A stretch of 40,154 nt of DNA from JAPUDQ01 sp964573015 (GTDB lineage Bacteria; Patescibacteriota; Saccharimonadia; Saccharimonadales; Saccharimonadaceae): assembly GCA_964573015.1 (NCBI GenBank), contig CAZNHZ010000005.1, positions 1 to 40,154 of the forward strand, written 5' to 3'. The position numbers and the translations under genes were made by a program. The first letter of the stretch is position 1. Each line of letters starts with the position of its first letter. Positions 25,626-33,228 of the stretch are shown here, piece after piece. A model generated the notes under the pieces. The model was not told the origin of the DNA, made no database searches, and saw only the letters and a list, made by a program, of their open reading frames with translations.

Positions 25626-25702
25626 CGGGGTGTGGCGCAGCTTGGTAGCGCGCACCGTTCGGGACGGTGAGGTCGCCGGTTCAAATCCAGTCACCCCGAC
25701 CA
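25626..25702 (+). tRNA. tRNA-Pro(CGG)
   Basis: Complete 77-nt cloverleaf: acceptor CGGGGTG/CACCCCG, anticodon stem CACCG/CGGTG around loop TTCGGGA (anticodon CGG), T loop TTCAAAT, discriminator A and encoded CCA. Confidence 0.97.
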
Positions 25703-25717
25703 TATCATTGTTTTGTG

Positions 25718-25748
25718 TTGACAAAAGTGATACTATTTAGCCTGTTAT
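25718..25748 (+). promoter_or_regulatory. Possible promoter for tRNA-Pro(TGG)
   Basis: A consensus TTGACA (25718-25723) lies between the two tRNA genes; the best -10 is a poor TGTTAT (25743-25748) 19 bp on. Confidence 0.35.
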
Positions 25749-25760
25749 TGCTAACATCGT

Positions 25761-25836
25761 CGGGGAGTAGCGCAGTTGGTAGCGCACGCGGTTTGGGACC
25801 GCGGGGTCGCAGGTTCAAATCCTGTCTCCCCGACCA
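25761..25836 (+). tRNA. tRNA-Pro(TGG)
   Basis: Complete 76-nt cloverleaf: acceptor CGGGGAG/CTCCCCG, anticodon stem CGCGG/CCGCG around loop TTTGGGA (anticodon TGG), T loop TTCAAAT, discriminator A and encoded CCA. Confidence 0.97.
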
Positions 25837-25844
25837 TATTTGAG

Positions 25845-25865
25845 AGCGACCTTTGGTCGCTTTTA
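25845..25865 (+). terminator. Terminator after tRNA-Pro genes
   Basis: AGCGACC (25845-25851) pairs with GGTCGCT (25855-25861) around TTT, followed by TTTAAAA. Confidence 0.8.
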
Positions 25866-25929
25866 AAATACGGCAGATGACAACAACTGATCACTTGAGG
25901 CCAATTTTGAGCAGTACAATAAATGATAG

Positions 25930-25935
25930 TATGAT
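25930..25935 (+). promoter_or_regulatory. -10 box for the 25959-27167 operon
   Basis: TATGAT 23 nt before ATG 25959, leaving a leader of about 17 nt that contains AGGAGGTG. Confidence 0.45.
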
Positions 25936-25958
25936 ATAGGGAAAGGATAGGAGGTGAG

Positions 25959-26702
25959 ATGACAAAAGCAAGACGAACGGTTTTATGGCTGTTGGTTGTC
26001 GCTGCGCTGGTAGTCGTCGGCGGTCTCTGGTGGTGGTTTACCAAGACCAAATCAGATACCGGACGACAGCCCACCACTACTTCGTCACAGCATACCGACC
26101 ATGCGGCTGCAAAAAATGATAAAAAGCCAACCATTGACTGCGGATCGAAGCGCTTGTTTGCCGGTGAAAGTTTTGGTGCGCAATTTTGCTACCCGACGTC
26201 TTGGGGTGATGCTAGCGTCGTTGATGCCAAGTTATCGGTCGACGATACCGGGCAGCGTCAAACTATTACATTTAGCGCCGCACCGTTTTTTCGGGTGGGA
26301 GGTGTGAGTGATGATTATACGACTTCGGTTGCGCGTGACGGGGTGTGTGTCGATCCGTCTAACCAAGTGCCGCCACTCAGTAGTTATAGCACCGAATGGC
26401 ACGATCAAATCGGGTCTGGCACTGACTTGGAATACGCTATACGGGCATTGCCCACCAGCGGCGGCGGATATGCAATAACCGAAGAGGTTTCGTCACTTTT
26501 GTCGTCTGGCGTCTGTGGGCGAGGCTATAAAGTCATTGACAGCAGTCGCTATCGGGTATTGTCGGCCAGTTATTACCGCGAATTTGCGCCGGCAGCCGGT
26601 ATCGCTACTCCGGCTCAGCATGTGGCCCAGCCAAACAATTTGTTTTCGGCCGAACAACGCCAACAATTTGATGAATTATTAACTAGTGCAAGGAGTTATT
26701 AG
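25959..26702 (+). CDS. Membrane-anchored extracytoplasmic protein, unknown
   Basis: A 247-aa protein. A basic N-terminus and one membrane helix (about 7-28, ending in WWWF) are followed by a Thr/Ser/His-rich linker (30-55) and an outside domain with five cysteines (in DCGSK, QFCYP, GVCVD, GVCGR and spaced for disulfides). I do not recognise the fold; AGESFGAQFCYPTSWG resembles secreted domains of the PsbP-like type seen in CPR proteins, but this is a guess. GGAGG lies 4 nt before ATG 25959. It is directly followed by bcp. Confidence 0.75.
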   Translation: MTKARRTVLWLLVVAALVVVGGLWWWFTKTKSDTGRQPTTTSSQHTDHAAAKNDKKPTIDCGSKRLFAGESFGAQFCYPTSWGDASVVDAKLSVDDTGQRQTITFSAAPFFRVGGVSDDYTTSVARDGVCVDPSNQVPPLSSYSTEWHDQIGSGTDLEYAIRALPTSGGGYAITEEVSSLLSSGVCGRGYKVIDSSRYRVLSASYYREFAPAAGIATPAQHVAQPNNLFSAEQRQQFDELLTSARSY

Positions 26703-27167
26703 ATGAAAACACCCTATCCGGCTCTCGATTTTTCATTGGTGGGCAGTGATGGCAACCGACATCAGCTACAAGATTATCGTGGTACATGGCTGGTGCTGTA
26801 TTTTTATCCCAAAGATGACACGCCCGGTTGTACTACCGAAGCTTGCAGCATACGAGATTCTCATGATACCCTGCGCGACGGTAATGCTAAGGTTATCGGG
26901 ATATCTATGGATACTCCAGACGAACATCAGGCTTTTCGCAAAAAATACCAGTTGCCTTTCGTGCTGCTTAGTGACCCGATGGGTGAAACCATACGAGCCT
27001 ACGGTGCCTGGGGCAAAAAGATGTTTGGACGTGAGGGGATATTGCGCAAGACATTTTTGATTGACCCTGACGGCATGGTGCAAAAAGTCTACGGTCGTGT
27101 CATGCCGCTTGGTCATGGTGGGCAGATCGTCAAAGACTTGGTGCGTTTACAATCAGCGCGGAAGTAG
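26703..27167 (+). CDS. bcp: Thioredoxin-dependent peroxiredoxin, BCP/PrxQ type
   Basis: A 154-aa peroxidase that reduces hydrogen peroxide and organic peroxides. The active-site block YPKDDTPGCTTEACSIRD has peroxidatic Cys43 and a resolving Cys48, the one-helix spacing of the BCP/PrxQ type. AAGGAG (26690-26695), inside the end of the upstream gene, lies 7 nt before the ATG. The 3' end overlaps the convergent acyltransferase gene by 15 bp. Confidence 0.96.
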   Translation: MKTPYPALDFSLVGSDGNRHQLQDYRGTWLVLYFYPKDDTPGCTTEACSIRDSHDTLRDGNAKVIGISMDTPDEHQAFRKKYQLPFVLLSDPMGETIRAYGAWGKKMFGREGILRKTFLIDPDGMVQKVYGRVMPLGHGGQIVKDLVRLQSARK

Positions 27168-28268
27168 CCGCTTGACGACGGGGATTTTGAGCAACCCCCA
27201 CATCATGAGTACAACTAAAGCTCCGATTAGTCCATTGAACCAAAATCTACCCATTGGCACAAATGTCACCACAAACGGCAGCACCAATGCTTGCAGACAA
27301 TAAGCTGTCAGCGAAGCTTGGCCGAATGGCTCCAGTAGCCAGCGCAGCCATTTCATGACGGCCGGACGCAGTAAATTGATTAACATTAGCAACCCGCCAA
27401 ACCAAACAAAAGCCAGCAACACACGGAGCGGAACCAGCGGGTTGTTAGAAAACAGCGGATCAACATTTGCGCGAATCGACACGTAGGAATCGCGGCTGAT
27501 ACTCGTTGTCGATGATTCAACATAGCTCCAGCCGTGCACAAAGAAATAACTCATAATCATTGTTATGAGGGTTGCAACTATCAAAGTTATGGACAAAACG
27601 GTTCGTAACTCAGGTCTGGCAGCAAACCAGTTGCGCAGATACTCAAGTTTCCAGCCGATGAAAGCGGCACCAAAAAATAATAACTGCCACTGCATTGCAC
27701 CTTCATTGATACCAAAAATAATACTGACTGCATACACGCCTATAACGAGTAAAAACGCCAATACGCTACGGTGACGCCTGATAAGCCAGATAAAAAGCGG
27801 CGTGACGGCTAACATGATAGCGTATAACCGCAAAAAGTAAATCCAGTCTGACGCAAAATTCATAGTGAAAACATTGAGTAGGTAGGTAGGTAGGTTAGCG
27901 ACCTGCTCGGCGTCTGGTAACCGCGGCAATAACGCACCGTCTCCGGGCAATAGTGTAGTCAGTGCTACGACGATAAATGTAATACCGACCCCCCACACGT
28001 ATAAAAGTCCGGCGCGCGATAACAGTGTGCGGGCGATAGTTTTTAGCGGCAACCGCCATGATTTATAGATACGCAAATAACCAATGAGTAAACCGGAGAT
28101 CAGAAAGAATCCCTCGGCTGCCGATACCCATAGCCGGCCTTGACCGGTGAGATACTGAAAAGGACTTGGCCAAAATTGCAAATGATCGAGGATTATGACT
28201 ACGATAAAGAATCCGCGGAGCAGATCGAGCTCATGTATTCGGCCGGAAGTCTTAGTGCTTTGAGACAT
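27153..28268 (-). CDS. OpgC-like membrane acyltransferase
   Basis: A 371-aa protein with about ten membrane segments. The N-terminus RIHELDLLRGFFIVVIILDHL is the signature of OpgC/acyltransferase-3 proteins, and the C-terminal FGQASLTAYCLQALVLP fits too. Members transfer acyl or succinyl groups to envelope glycans; the substrate here is unknown. The gene carries a GTAG tetranucleotide repeat (27878-27895). Its own -10 box is 7 nt upstream. Peptidoglycan genes gatD and murT lie directly upstream. Confidence 0.85.
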   Translation of the reverse strand: MSQSTKTSGRIHELDLLRGFFIVVIILDHLQFWPSPFQYLTGQGRLWVSAAEGFFLISGLLIGYLRIYKSWRLPLKTIARTLLSRAGLLYVWGVGITFIVVALTTLLPGDGALLPRLPDAEQVANLPTYLLNVFTMNFASDWIYFLRLYAIMLAVTPLFIWLIRRHRSVLAFLLVIGVYAVSIIFGINEGAMQWQLLFFGAAFIGWKLEYLRNWFAARPELRTVLSITLIVATLITMIMSYFFVHGWSYVESSTTSISRDSYVSIRANVDPLFSNNPLVPLRVLLAFVWFGGLLMLINLLRPAVMKWLRWLLEPFGQASLTAYCLQALVLPFVVTFVPMGRFWFNGLIGALVVLMMWGLLKIPVVKRLLPR

Positions 28269-28275
28269 AAAGATT

Positions 28276-28281
28276 ATTATA
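28276..28281 (-). promoter_or_regulatory. -10 box of the acyltransferase gene
   Basis: TATAAT on the minus strand, 7 nt before the ATG at 28268. Confidence 0.5.
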
Positions 28282-28308
28282 CCAAGACACGGCTATCAAA
28301 AGTCGAGA

Positions 28309-29031
28309 TTATCGCGGACGTTTCATAGCAACGCCACGAGCTTGGATTGCGAAAGTATCGTCAATAATCTGCGGATCAAATTCGCCGAAGCGTCGCTTGC
28401 AGGCTGCGATAAGCAAAGCGTCGGCAAATACCGGGTTTTTTGGTAAGAGCGAGCCGTGGAGGTATGATCCAAAAACATTTTTGTAAACGGCTCCTTCGGT
28501 GTGGTCTTGTCCGTTGTTGCCAGCACCTTTGGTGACAGTGCCAAAGGCTTTTTGATGGGCGCTGAGAACGGTCAGACCGCTATGGTTTTCGTAACCGACG
28601 ATTTTGCCAAACTGAGTATCGATGACCGTATTACCGATTAAGCGGCTATCGCTGCCGTAAGTTTCGATATCAAACAACCCAATTCCTTCGATGCGTTTGC
28701 CGTCTTTTGTCTGAAAGAAATGGCCAAAAAGCTGGTACAGACCGCAAATCATTAGCATCGGAACTTTTTTGTCCGCCAATTTGTGCAAGGAATCGCCCAG
28801 TCGCAAGAGATCGTCTTGGATTATTTCTTGCCCCGAGTCTTGTCCGCCGCCGCCGACAATAATATCTATAGTATCCGGCAGAGTATCGCCCGGATTGATC
28901 GGCAAGACAACTGTTTTGTAGCCTCGCCAAGTTGCACGCTGCTTGAGTGTCAGGACATTTCCCCAATCTCCATACATATTCATCTGGCGAGGATAAAGAT
29001 GAGCAATAGTGAGGGTGCCAGAATGTTTCAT
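28309..29031 (-). CDS. gatD: Lipid II isoglutaminyl synthase, glutaminase subunit GatD
   Basis: A 240-aa CobB/CobQ-like class I glutamine amidotransferase. The nucleophile Cys is in MLMICGLYQLFG (about residue 96) and the catalytic His in GSYLHGSLLPKNP (about 192). GatD releases ammonia from glutamine for MurT, which amidates D-glutamate in the lipid II stem peptide. ATG 29031 overlaps the murT stop in an ATGA; an in-frame extension to 29103 is rejected because MKHSGTLTIAHLYP matches the family N-terminus. Confidence 0.95.
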   Translation of the reverse strand: MKHSGTLTIAHLYPRQMNMYGDWGNVLTLKQRATWRGYKTVVLPINPGDTLPDTIDIIVGGGGQDSGQEIIQDDLLRLGDSLHKLADKKVPMLMICGLYQLFGHFFQTKDGKRIEGIGLFDIETYGSDSRLIGNTVIDTQFGKIVGYENHSGLTVLSAHQKAFGTVTKGAGNNGQDHTEGAVYKNVFGSYLHGSLLPKNPVFADALLIAACKRRFGEFDPQIIDDTFAIQARGVAMKRPR

Positions 29032-30311
29032 TTGTCGATATCCTCCAAATGGTAACGAGACGCCAATAGCTTGCGAAGCTTCATCATAGCGGTATAGGTA
29101 CAAAAAATTCGTCGTGGTGCCGGCTTGCTGTTCAAAAAATCCAGCAAACAGGCGGTAAGCGACGGCATGACCTGGCCGACTTCAACATCATCATATTGTA
29201 GCCGCAGCGCCATATCATAAGCCCGGATACCGGTGACATAATCGATGCGACTAAAGCTTGTAAAATCAACGTCCCACAGCCATGACATATCTCTTCCGTC
29301 GGCATAATTATCATTTATAGCGATCATGGTAAGTGCCGGCTCGTGCCGGTATGATTCGATTGCTAGGCGAAACCCGGCGGGGTTTTTGACAAGAACTATT
29401 TCCAGCGGATGGCCGTCGATACTGAGCGCTTCACCGCGTCCAAACGCCGGTTTGACCCGAGACAGCGCCTCGAGCAGCGAAGCAGCTGAAGTCTTGTCGT
29501 TTAGTATCATCTGCGCCAGACAGACAGCTCCGGCGGCATTTTGCATATTATAAATACCGTGCAGTTTGAGTGAAACCGGTTCTGTCGGCTTGCCGTTGAT
29601 TTTTAGACGAATCTGACGGTCATTGACTGATGCGAGCTGAATACGCGGCGGCTTATCGGCGAGCAGTGTATTTGTTGGGGACGCACCGTAGAGGTCCTGG
29701 TCGCTGGGAAACAGTTTCTTGAGTGATGGTGCGATACCGAAGTATTCGACGGCGACCGAGCCGGGAATTTGTTCGGCTAGTCCAGCGATCAACGGGTCAT
29801 CGACATTGAGCACGACCCCGGTCGTTGTGGCTTCAGCGACTTTTTCGAGCAGTTTTGCCGTATGATCAATCTCGCCAAAACGATCGAGCTGGTCGCGCAT
29901 GACATTAAGCAACAGACTGTAGCGTGGACGAATCTTTTTTACAAAATGCGCTGCATAAGCCTCGTCAAGTTCCAGCACGGCGATATCGGCATCCAGTACG
30001 CCAGCCGCTGTTATCTCGCCAATAAGCGAGGCTATAATACCGCGGGTAAAGTTGCTGCCGGTACGATTGGTAAACACTTTGAGACCATGTTGCTCCAGTA
30101 TCGAGCAGACGATTTTGGTCGTGGTGGTTTTGCCATTGGTGCCTGTAATCAGTACTACGCCATATGGTAGTTCATGGAGTATTCGGGCTGCAAAATCTGG
30201 ATCAATTTTTTCGACGATCAGTCCGGGCAGAGCTGAACCGCTGCCACCTCTGAGACGGCTGGCGTGGCGGATAATTTTACCGATTTTTGTGATCTGTCCA
30301 TGACGAGTCAT
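29028..30311 (-). CDS. murT: Lipid II isoglutaminyl synthase, Mur-ligase subunit MurT
   Basis: A 427-aa Mur ligase-fold enzyme: P-loop GTNGKTTTTK (57-66), a central domain (DQLDRFGEIDHT, NVDDPLIAGL), then the DUF1727 domain with NDNYADGRDMSWLWD near 333-347, which supplies the conserved Asp completing the GatD active site. Known MurT carries a four-Cys zinc ribbon inserted in the central domain. Here the matching region (about 170-225) contains no cysteine, so the ribbon is lost or replaced. A -10 box 8 nt upstream marks the operon start. Confidence 0.94.
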   Translation of the reverse strand: MTRHGQITKIGKIIRHASRLRGGSGSALPGLIVEKIDPDFAARILHELPYGVVLITGTNGKTTTTKIVCSILEQHGLKVFTNRTGSNFTRGIIASLIGEITAAGVLDADIAVLELDEAYAAHFVKKIRPRYSLLLNVMRDQLDRFGEIDHTAKLLEKVAEATTTGVVLNVDDPLIAGLAEQIPGSVAVEYFGIAPSLKKLFPSDQDLYGASPTNTLLADKPPRIQLASVNDRQIRLKINGKPTEPVSLKLHGIYNMQNAAGAVCLAQMILNDKTSAASLLEALSRVKPAFGRGEALSIDGHPLEIVLVKNPAGFRLAIESYRHEPALTMIAINDNYADGRDMSWLWDVDFTSFSRIDYVTGIRAYDMALRLQYDDVEVGQVMPSLTACLLDFLNSKPAPRRIFCTYTAMMKLRKLLASRYHLEDIDK

Positions 30312-30319
30312 ACTTTTTA

Positions 30320-30325
30320 AGTATA
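30320..30325 (-). promoter_or_regulatory. -10 box of murT-gatD
   Basis: TATACT on the minus strand, 8 nt before the ATG at 30311. It is divergent from the promoter at 30366. Confidence 0.5.
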
Positions 30326-30365
30326 CCGCAAGCCTCGGCCAAGAGAAATCTGCCGGTTATCATGC

Positions 30366-30371
30366 TACAAT
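30366..30371 (+). promoter_or_regulatory. -10 box that decides the 30378 start
   Basis: TACAAT abuts ATG 30372 and lies 6 nt before ATG 30378. Since transcription starts about 6-7 nt after a -10 box, ATG 30372 would not be in the mRNA; ATG 30378 would be its first codon. Confidence 0.5.
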
Positions 30372-30377
30372 ATGCAT

Positions 30378-30755
30378 ATGCTTATAGCTTTTGTTTCGTG
30401 GTGGTATGGCGAGGGATGGCTGCAACAAGCCAAAAAATTTATGCTGCGTCTCGATGGCCTGCTGGATACGTTTTCTTTTAGCTTAATTATCCGCACGTTA
30501 TTTTCGCCGTTTAGGCAGATTTCAGCCGGCCGGATTGACGGGCCTATCGGTATGCAAATACAAGCATTTATCGACAAAACAATCTCTCGGCTCATCGGTG
30601 CTATGGTTCGACTGGGCGTTATGCTGGCGGGTGTTATATCGATATTCGTCATGTCGCTGATCGGCATATTTTTTCTACTAGTTTGGCCGATTATACCGGT
30701 TCTGCCTGTGATCGGTCTGATATTGAGCACGACGGGGTGGGTGCCTGGCCAATGA
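30378..30755 (+). CDS. Small membrane protein coupled to the Clp-like ATPase
   Basis: A 125-aa protein of no recognised family. The first 40 residues are amphipathic (WWYGEGWLQQAKKFMLRLDGLLDTF), followed by SLIIRTLFSPFRQISAGR, a charged stretch, and about two membrane segments (about 74-97 and 100-118), ending GWVPGQ. The stop overlaps the ATPase start (ATGA), so the two are made together. A partner or membrane adaptor of the ATPase is the simplest reading. Confidence 0.75.
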   Translation: MLIAFVSWWYGEGWLQQAKKFMLRLDGLLDTFSFSLIIRTLFSPFRQISAGRIDGPIGMQIQAFIDKTISRLIGAMVRLGVMLAGVISIFVMSLIGIFFLLVWPIIPVLPVIGLILSTTGWVPGQ

Positions 30756-33121
30756 ATTTTAATTATTACAGTCAACGCGCCAAACGAGCCCGTTTGATTC
30801 GGATTTTTTCACGCGGTGTTGGATTGTCTTTGCGGGTCGGCATGATTTTGGCGGCTATAGCTGGTGTTTTTTCGTTGGTTGGCGGTTGGTCGCTTGGCTG
30901 GCTGCTACTCGGTATCGGTGTGTCGCTTTGGTCGATTTATAAATGGCAATCCGAGGCGCTCCGTACTATACCAACTGGGTCTGGCGATACACTCGATTCT
31001 ATACTCGAGCCGCAGGTTTTGGCGTATTTACCTCGGGAGCTTACACCGCGGCATTTAGCTCTGGCGGCAATGCGCAGCACTAGCGCGCAGTTTTTTGTAG
31101 TTAGATTTGGTATTTCGTCTGGATTTTTGAACGAATTAGCGTCTGAGAGTCCATCGGAAACTGCCGCGGTATTGGAACTGGCTGACAGTTATCGACAGCA
31201 AGTCGGCACTGCACAGTTGACCGGCGGTATGTTGGCGGCGGCTTTGTGCGTTTCACAGCCGCAGCTTAAACAAATGCTGCCTCATCTGCAACTCGATGAG
31301 TCCGATATGGTGTTCGGTGTCCGATGGTACGAAAGATTGATGCAACTGATCGCCGAAGAGCAAAAGCCCAAGCGTACCGGTGGTATTGCTAGAGATTGGA
31401 GTTTTGGCTGGGCAAACTTGTTAAGTCGGTTTGGCACCAATCTAAGTATGTATCCGGGTAATGTCAGCGCCAGTCTTAACTCACACGACAATGCCTTGAG
31501 GTTTTTGTACGATACATTCGCGGCTAACGGGCGGCAAAATGCGGCCTTGATCGGTCCGGTAGGTTCCGGCAAAAGTACGCTTGTAAGGTCGTTTGCCGAA
31601 TCACTGCTGTCGGCCGACAGCGATTTACCGGCGAATCTTAAATTTCGTCAGGTTATCAGTCTTGATGCCAGCTCAATCATCAGCGCAGCGCATTCGCGCA
31701 GCGAACTTGAGGGGCTGGTCAATCAGCTGTTTGTCGAAGCCTACAAGGCCAAAAACATTATTTTGTGTCTTGATGATGCGCAGTTATTTCTCGAAGATCG
31801 GCCCGGGTCGGTCGATTTGAGCTCGATTCTCATGCCGGTGCTCGAAGGCGGCAGCTTGCGGCTGATACTAACTATGGATGAGCAACGGTACTTACAAATT
31901 AGCCAGCGTAACCCAAGTCTGGCGGCCGTCCTCAATCGTATTACGATTGCACCGACTACCGAAGACGAAACTATTTTGGTCATGCAGGATCAGATTATCT
32001 CGATTGAATTTCAGCGCAGCGTGACGTTTATGTATCAGGCGCTAAGAGCTGGTTATCGGCTGAGTGAACGCTATATGTATGAGTTGGTGCAACCGGGTAA
32101 ATCGGTTAGGCTGCTTGAGCAAGCCGCAGGTTATCATGAGCAGGGGCTGGTGACGGCAAATTCGGTAGCTCGTTGTATCGAAGAAACCAGTGGTATAAAA
32201 GTTGGTCAGGCTAGAGATAGTTCTGAAAAAGAAAAACTTCTCAATCTTGAGAAGCTCATCCATGAGCGAATGATCAACCAGACTCGTGCTGTCAGTGTCG
32301 TCAGTGATGCGTTGCGGCGGGCGCGGGCCGGGGTGCGCAACGAATCCCGTCCGATAGGCACTTTTTTGTTTCTTGGTCCGACCGGTGTCGGCAAGACGGA
32401 GCTGAGCAAGGCACTGGCGGCGGTGTATTTTGGCGGCGAAGATCGCTTGGTTCGGCTTGATCTCAATGAGTTTGTTCGCAGTGAAGATGTGGCGCGGCTG
32501 ATTGCCGATGGCGCCGAAGACCCCAATAGCCTAACCGCGCAGATTATGAAGCAACCGTTTTCGGTCGTACTGCTTGACGAGATCGAAAAAGCTCATCCGC
32601 AGGTTTTGACGACACTGCTTCAATTGCTTGATGAGGGTGTGCTGCGTGATATCAACAACCGTGAAGTCAGTTTTCGTGATGCGATAGTCATCGCCACCAG
32701 CAACGCCGGCGCTGACCGCATCAGGCAGCTGATCGATGCCGGGCAGCAGCTAGAGCAGTTTGAAGAACAGTTGACCAACGAATTGATTGACAGTCAGCAG
32801 TTTCGCCCCGAGTTTCTCAACCGTTTCGACGAGATTGTCGTCTTTCGTCCGCTCACTCAAGACGAACTGGGTCAGGTGGTACAGCTAATCATTAGCAGTG
32901 TCAATATAACACTCGAACCTCAAAAACTATCAGTCGATCTCGAACCGGCAGCAATCAGCAAATTAGCAGCAATTGGTTATGATCCACGTCTCGGTGCACG
33001 GCCGATGCGCCGCGTCGTCCAGCGCTCGGTCGAAAATTTGGTTGCCAAAAAAGTCCTCGAGGGCAGTGTTCAGCCCGGTGATGTCATACCGATCACCGAA
33101 GACGATATTCAGCTGCAGTAA
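30752..33121 (+). CDS. Membrane-anchored two-domain Clp-like AAA+ ATPase
   Basis: A 789-aa protein. Two membrane helices (about 24-42 and 46-63) place the rest in the cytoplasm. Residues about 85-190 resemble two weak Clp-N repeats. D1 has Walker A GPVGSGKST (268-276) but a Walker B of LDDAQ in place of the usual DE. There is no ClpB-type coiled middle domain. D2 has Walker A GPTGVGKT (542-549), Walker B LLDEIEKAHP (D609/E610), sensor 1 TSN, arginine finger FLNRFDE and the sensor-2 motif GARPMRR. The pore loops with GYVG (D2) and KYRGEFE (D1) are not found. ATG 30752 is chosen by its ATGA overlap with the upstream gene. No ClpP is nearby. Confidence 0.9.
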   Translation: MNFNYYSQRAKRARLIRIFSRGVGLSLRVGMILAAIAGVFSLVGGWSLGWLLLGIGVSLWSIYKWQSEALRTIPTGSGDTLDSILEPQVLAYLPRELTPRHLALAAMRSTSAQFFVVRFGISSGFLNELASESPSETAAVLELADSYRQQVGTAQLTGGMLAAALCVSQPQLKQMLPHLQLDESDMVFGVRWYERLMQLIAEEQKPKRTGGIARDWSFGWANLLSRFGTNLSMYPGNVSASLNSHDNALRFLYDTFAANGRQNAALIGPVGSGKSTLVRSFAESLLSADSDLPANLKFRQVISLDASSIISAAHSRSELEGLVNQLFVEAYKAKNIILCLDDAQLFLEDRPGSVDLSSILMPVLEGGSLRLILTMDEQRYLQISQRNPSLAAVLNRITIAPTTEDETILVMQDQIISIEFQRSVTFMYQALRAGYRLSERYMYELVQPGKSVRLLEQAAGYHEQGLVTANSVARCIEETSGIKVGQARDSSEKEKLLNLEKLIHERMINQTRAVSVVSDALRRARAGVRNESRPIGTFLFLGPTGVGKTELSKALAAVYFGGEDRLVRLDLNEFVRSEDVARLIADGAEDPNSLTAQIMKQPFSVVLLDEIEKAHPQVLTTLLQLLDEGVLRDINNREVSFRDAIVIATSNAGADRIRQLIDAGQQLEQFEEQLTNELIDSQQFRPEFLNRFDEIVVFRPLTQDELGQVVQLIISSVNITLEPQKLSVDLEPAAISKLAAIGYDPRLGARPMRRVVQRSVENLVAKKVLEGSVQPGDVIPITEDDIQLQ

Positions 33122-33126
33122 TCTGA

Positions 33127-33132
33127 TATAAT
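33127..33132 (+). promoter_or_regulatory. tRNA-Gly -10 box
   Basis: TATAAT 9 nt before the tRNA 5' end, giving an almost leaderless tRNA precursor. Confidence 0.55.
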
Positions 33133-33141
33133 TAGGTCATT

Positions 33142-33216
33142 GCGGGCGTGGTATAACGTTTATTACTCTTGCCTTCCAAGCAAGCAACGCGAGTTAGACT
33201 CTCGCCGCCCGCACCA
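33142..33216 (+). tRNA. tRNA-Gly(TCC) with altered D and T loops
   Basis: A 75-nt cloverleaf: acceptor GCGGGCG/CGCCCGC, anticodon stem CTTGC/GCAAG around CTTCCAA (anticodon TCC), T stem GCGAG/CTCGC, discriminator A, encoded CCA. The T loop is TTAGACT, with A at position 56 instead of C. The D loop has GT where GG (18-19) is expected. The two changes together replace the G19-C56 tertiary pair by U19-A56. All stems except one D-stem pair are intact, so this is probably functional. Confidence 0.88.
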
Positions 33217-33228
33217 AGGATTAATACA

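Noticed and set aside
25751..26134. 127-codon minus-strand ORF across tRNA-Pro(TGG)
   Set aside because: It is antisense to a tRNA and to a well-supported gene.
30683..30751. 23-residue N-terminal extension of the Clp-like ATPase
   Set aside because: It is inside the upstream membrane-protein gene; the ATGA start at 30752 is more likely.
33169..33228. N-terminal extension of the PPC protein
   Set aside because: It would be translated from within tRNA-Gly; ATG 33229 has a Shine-Dalgarno site.
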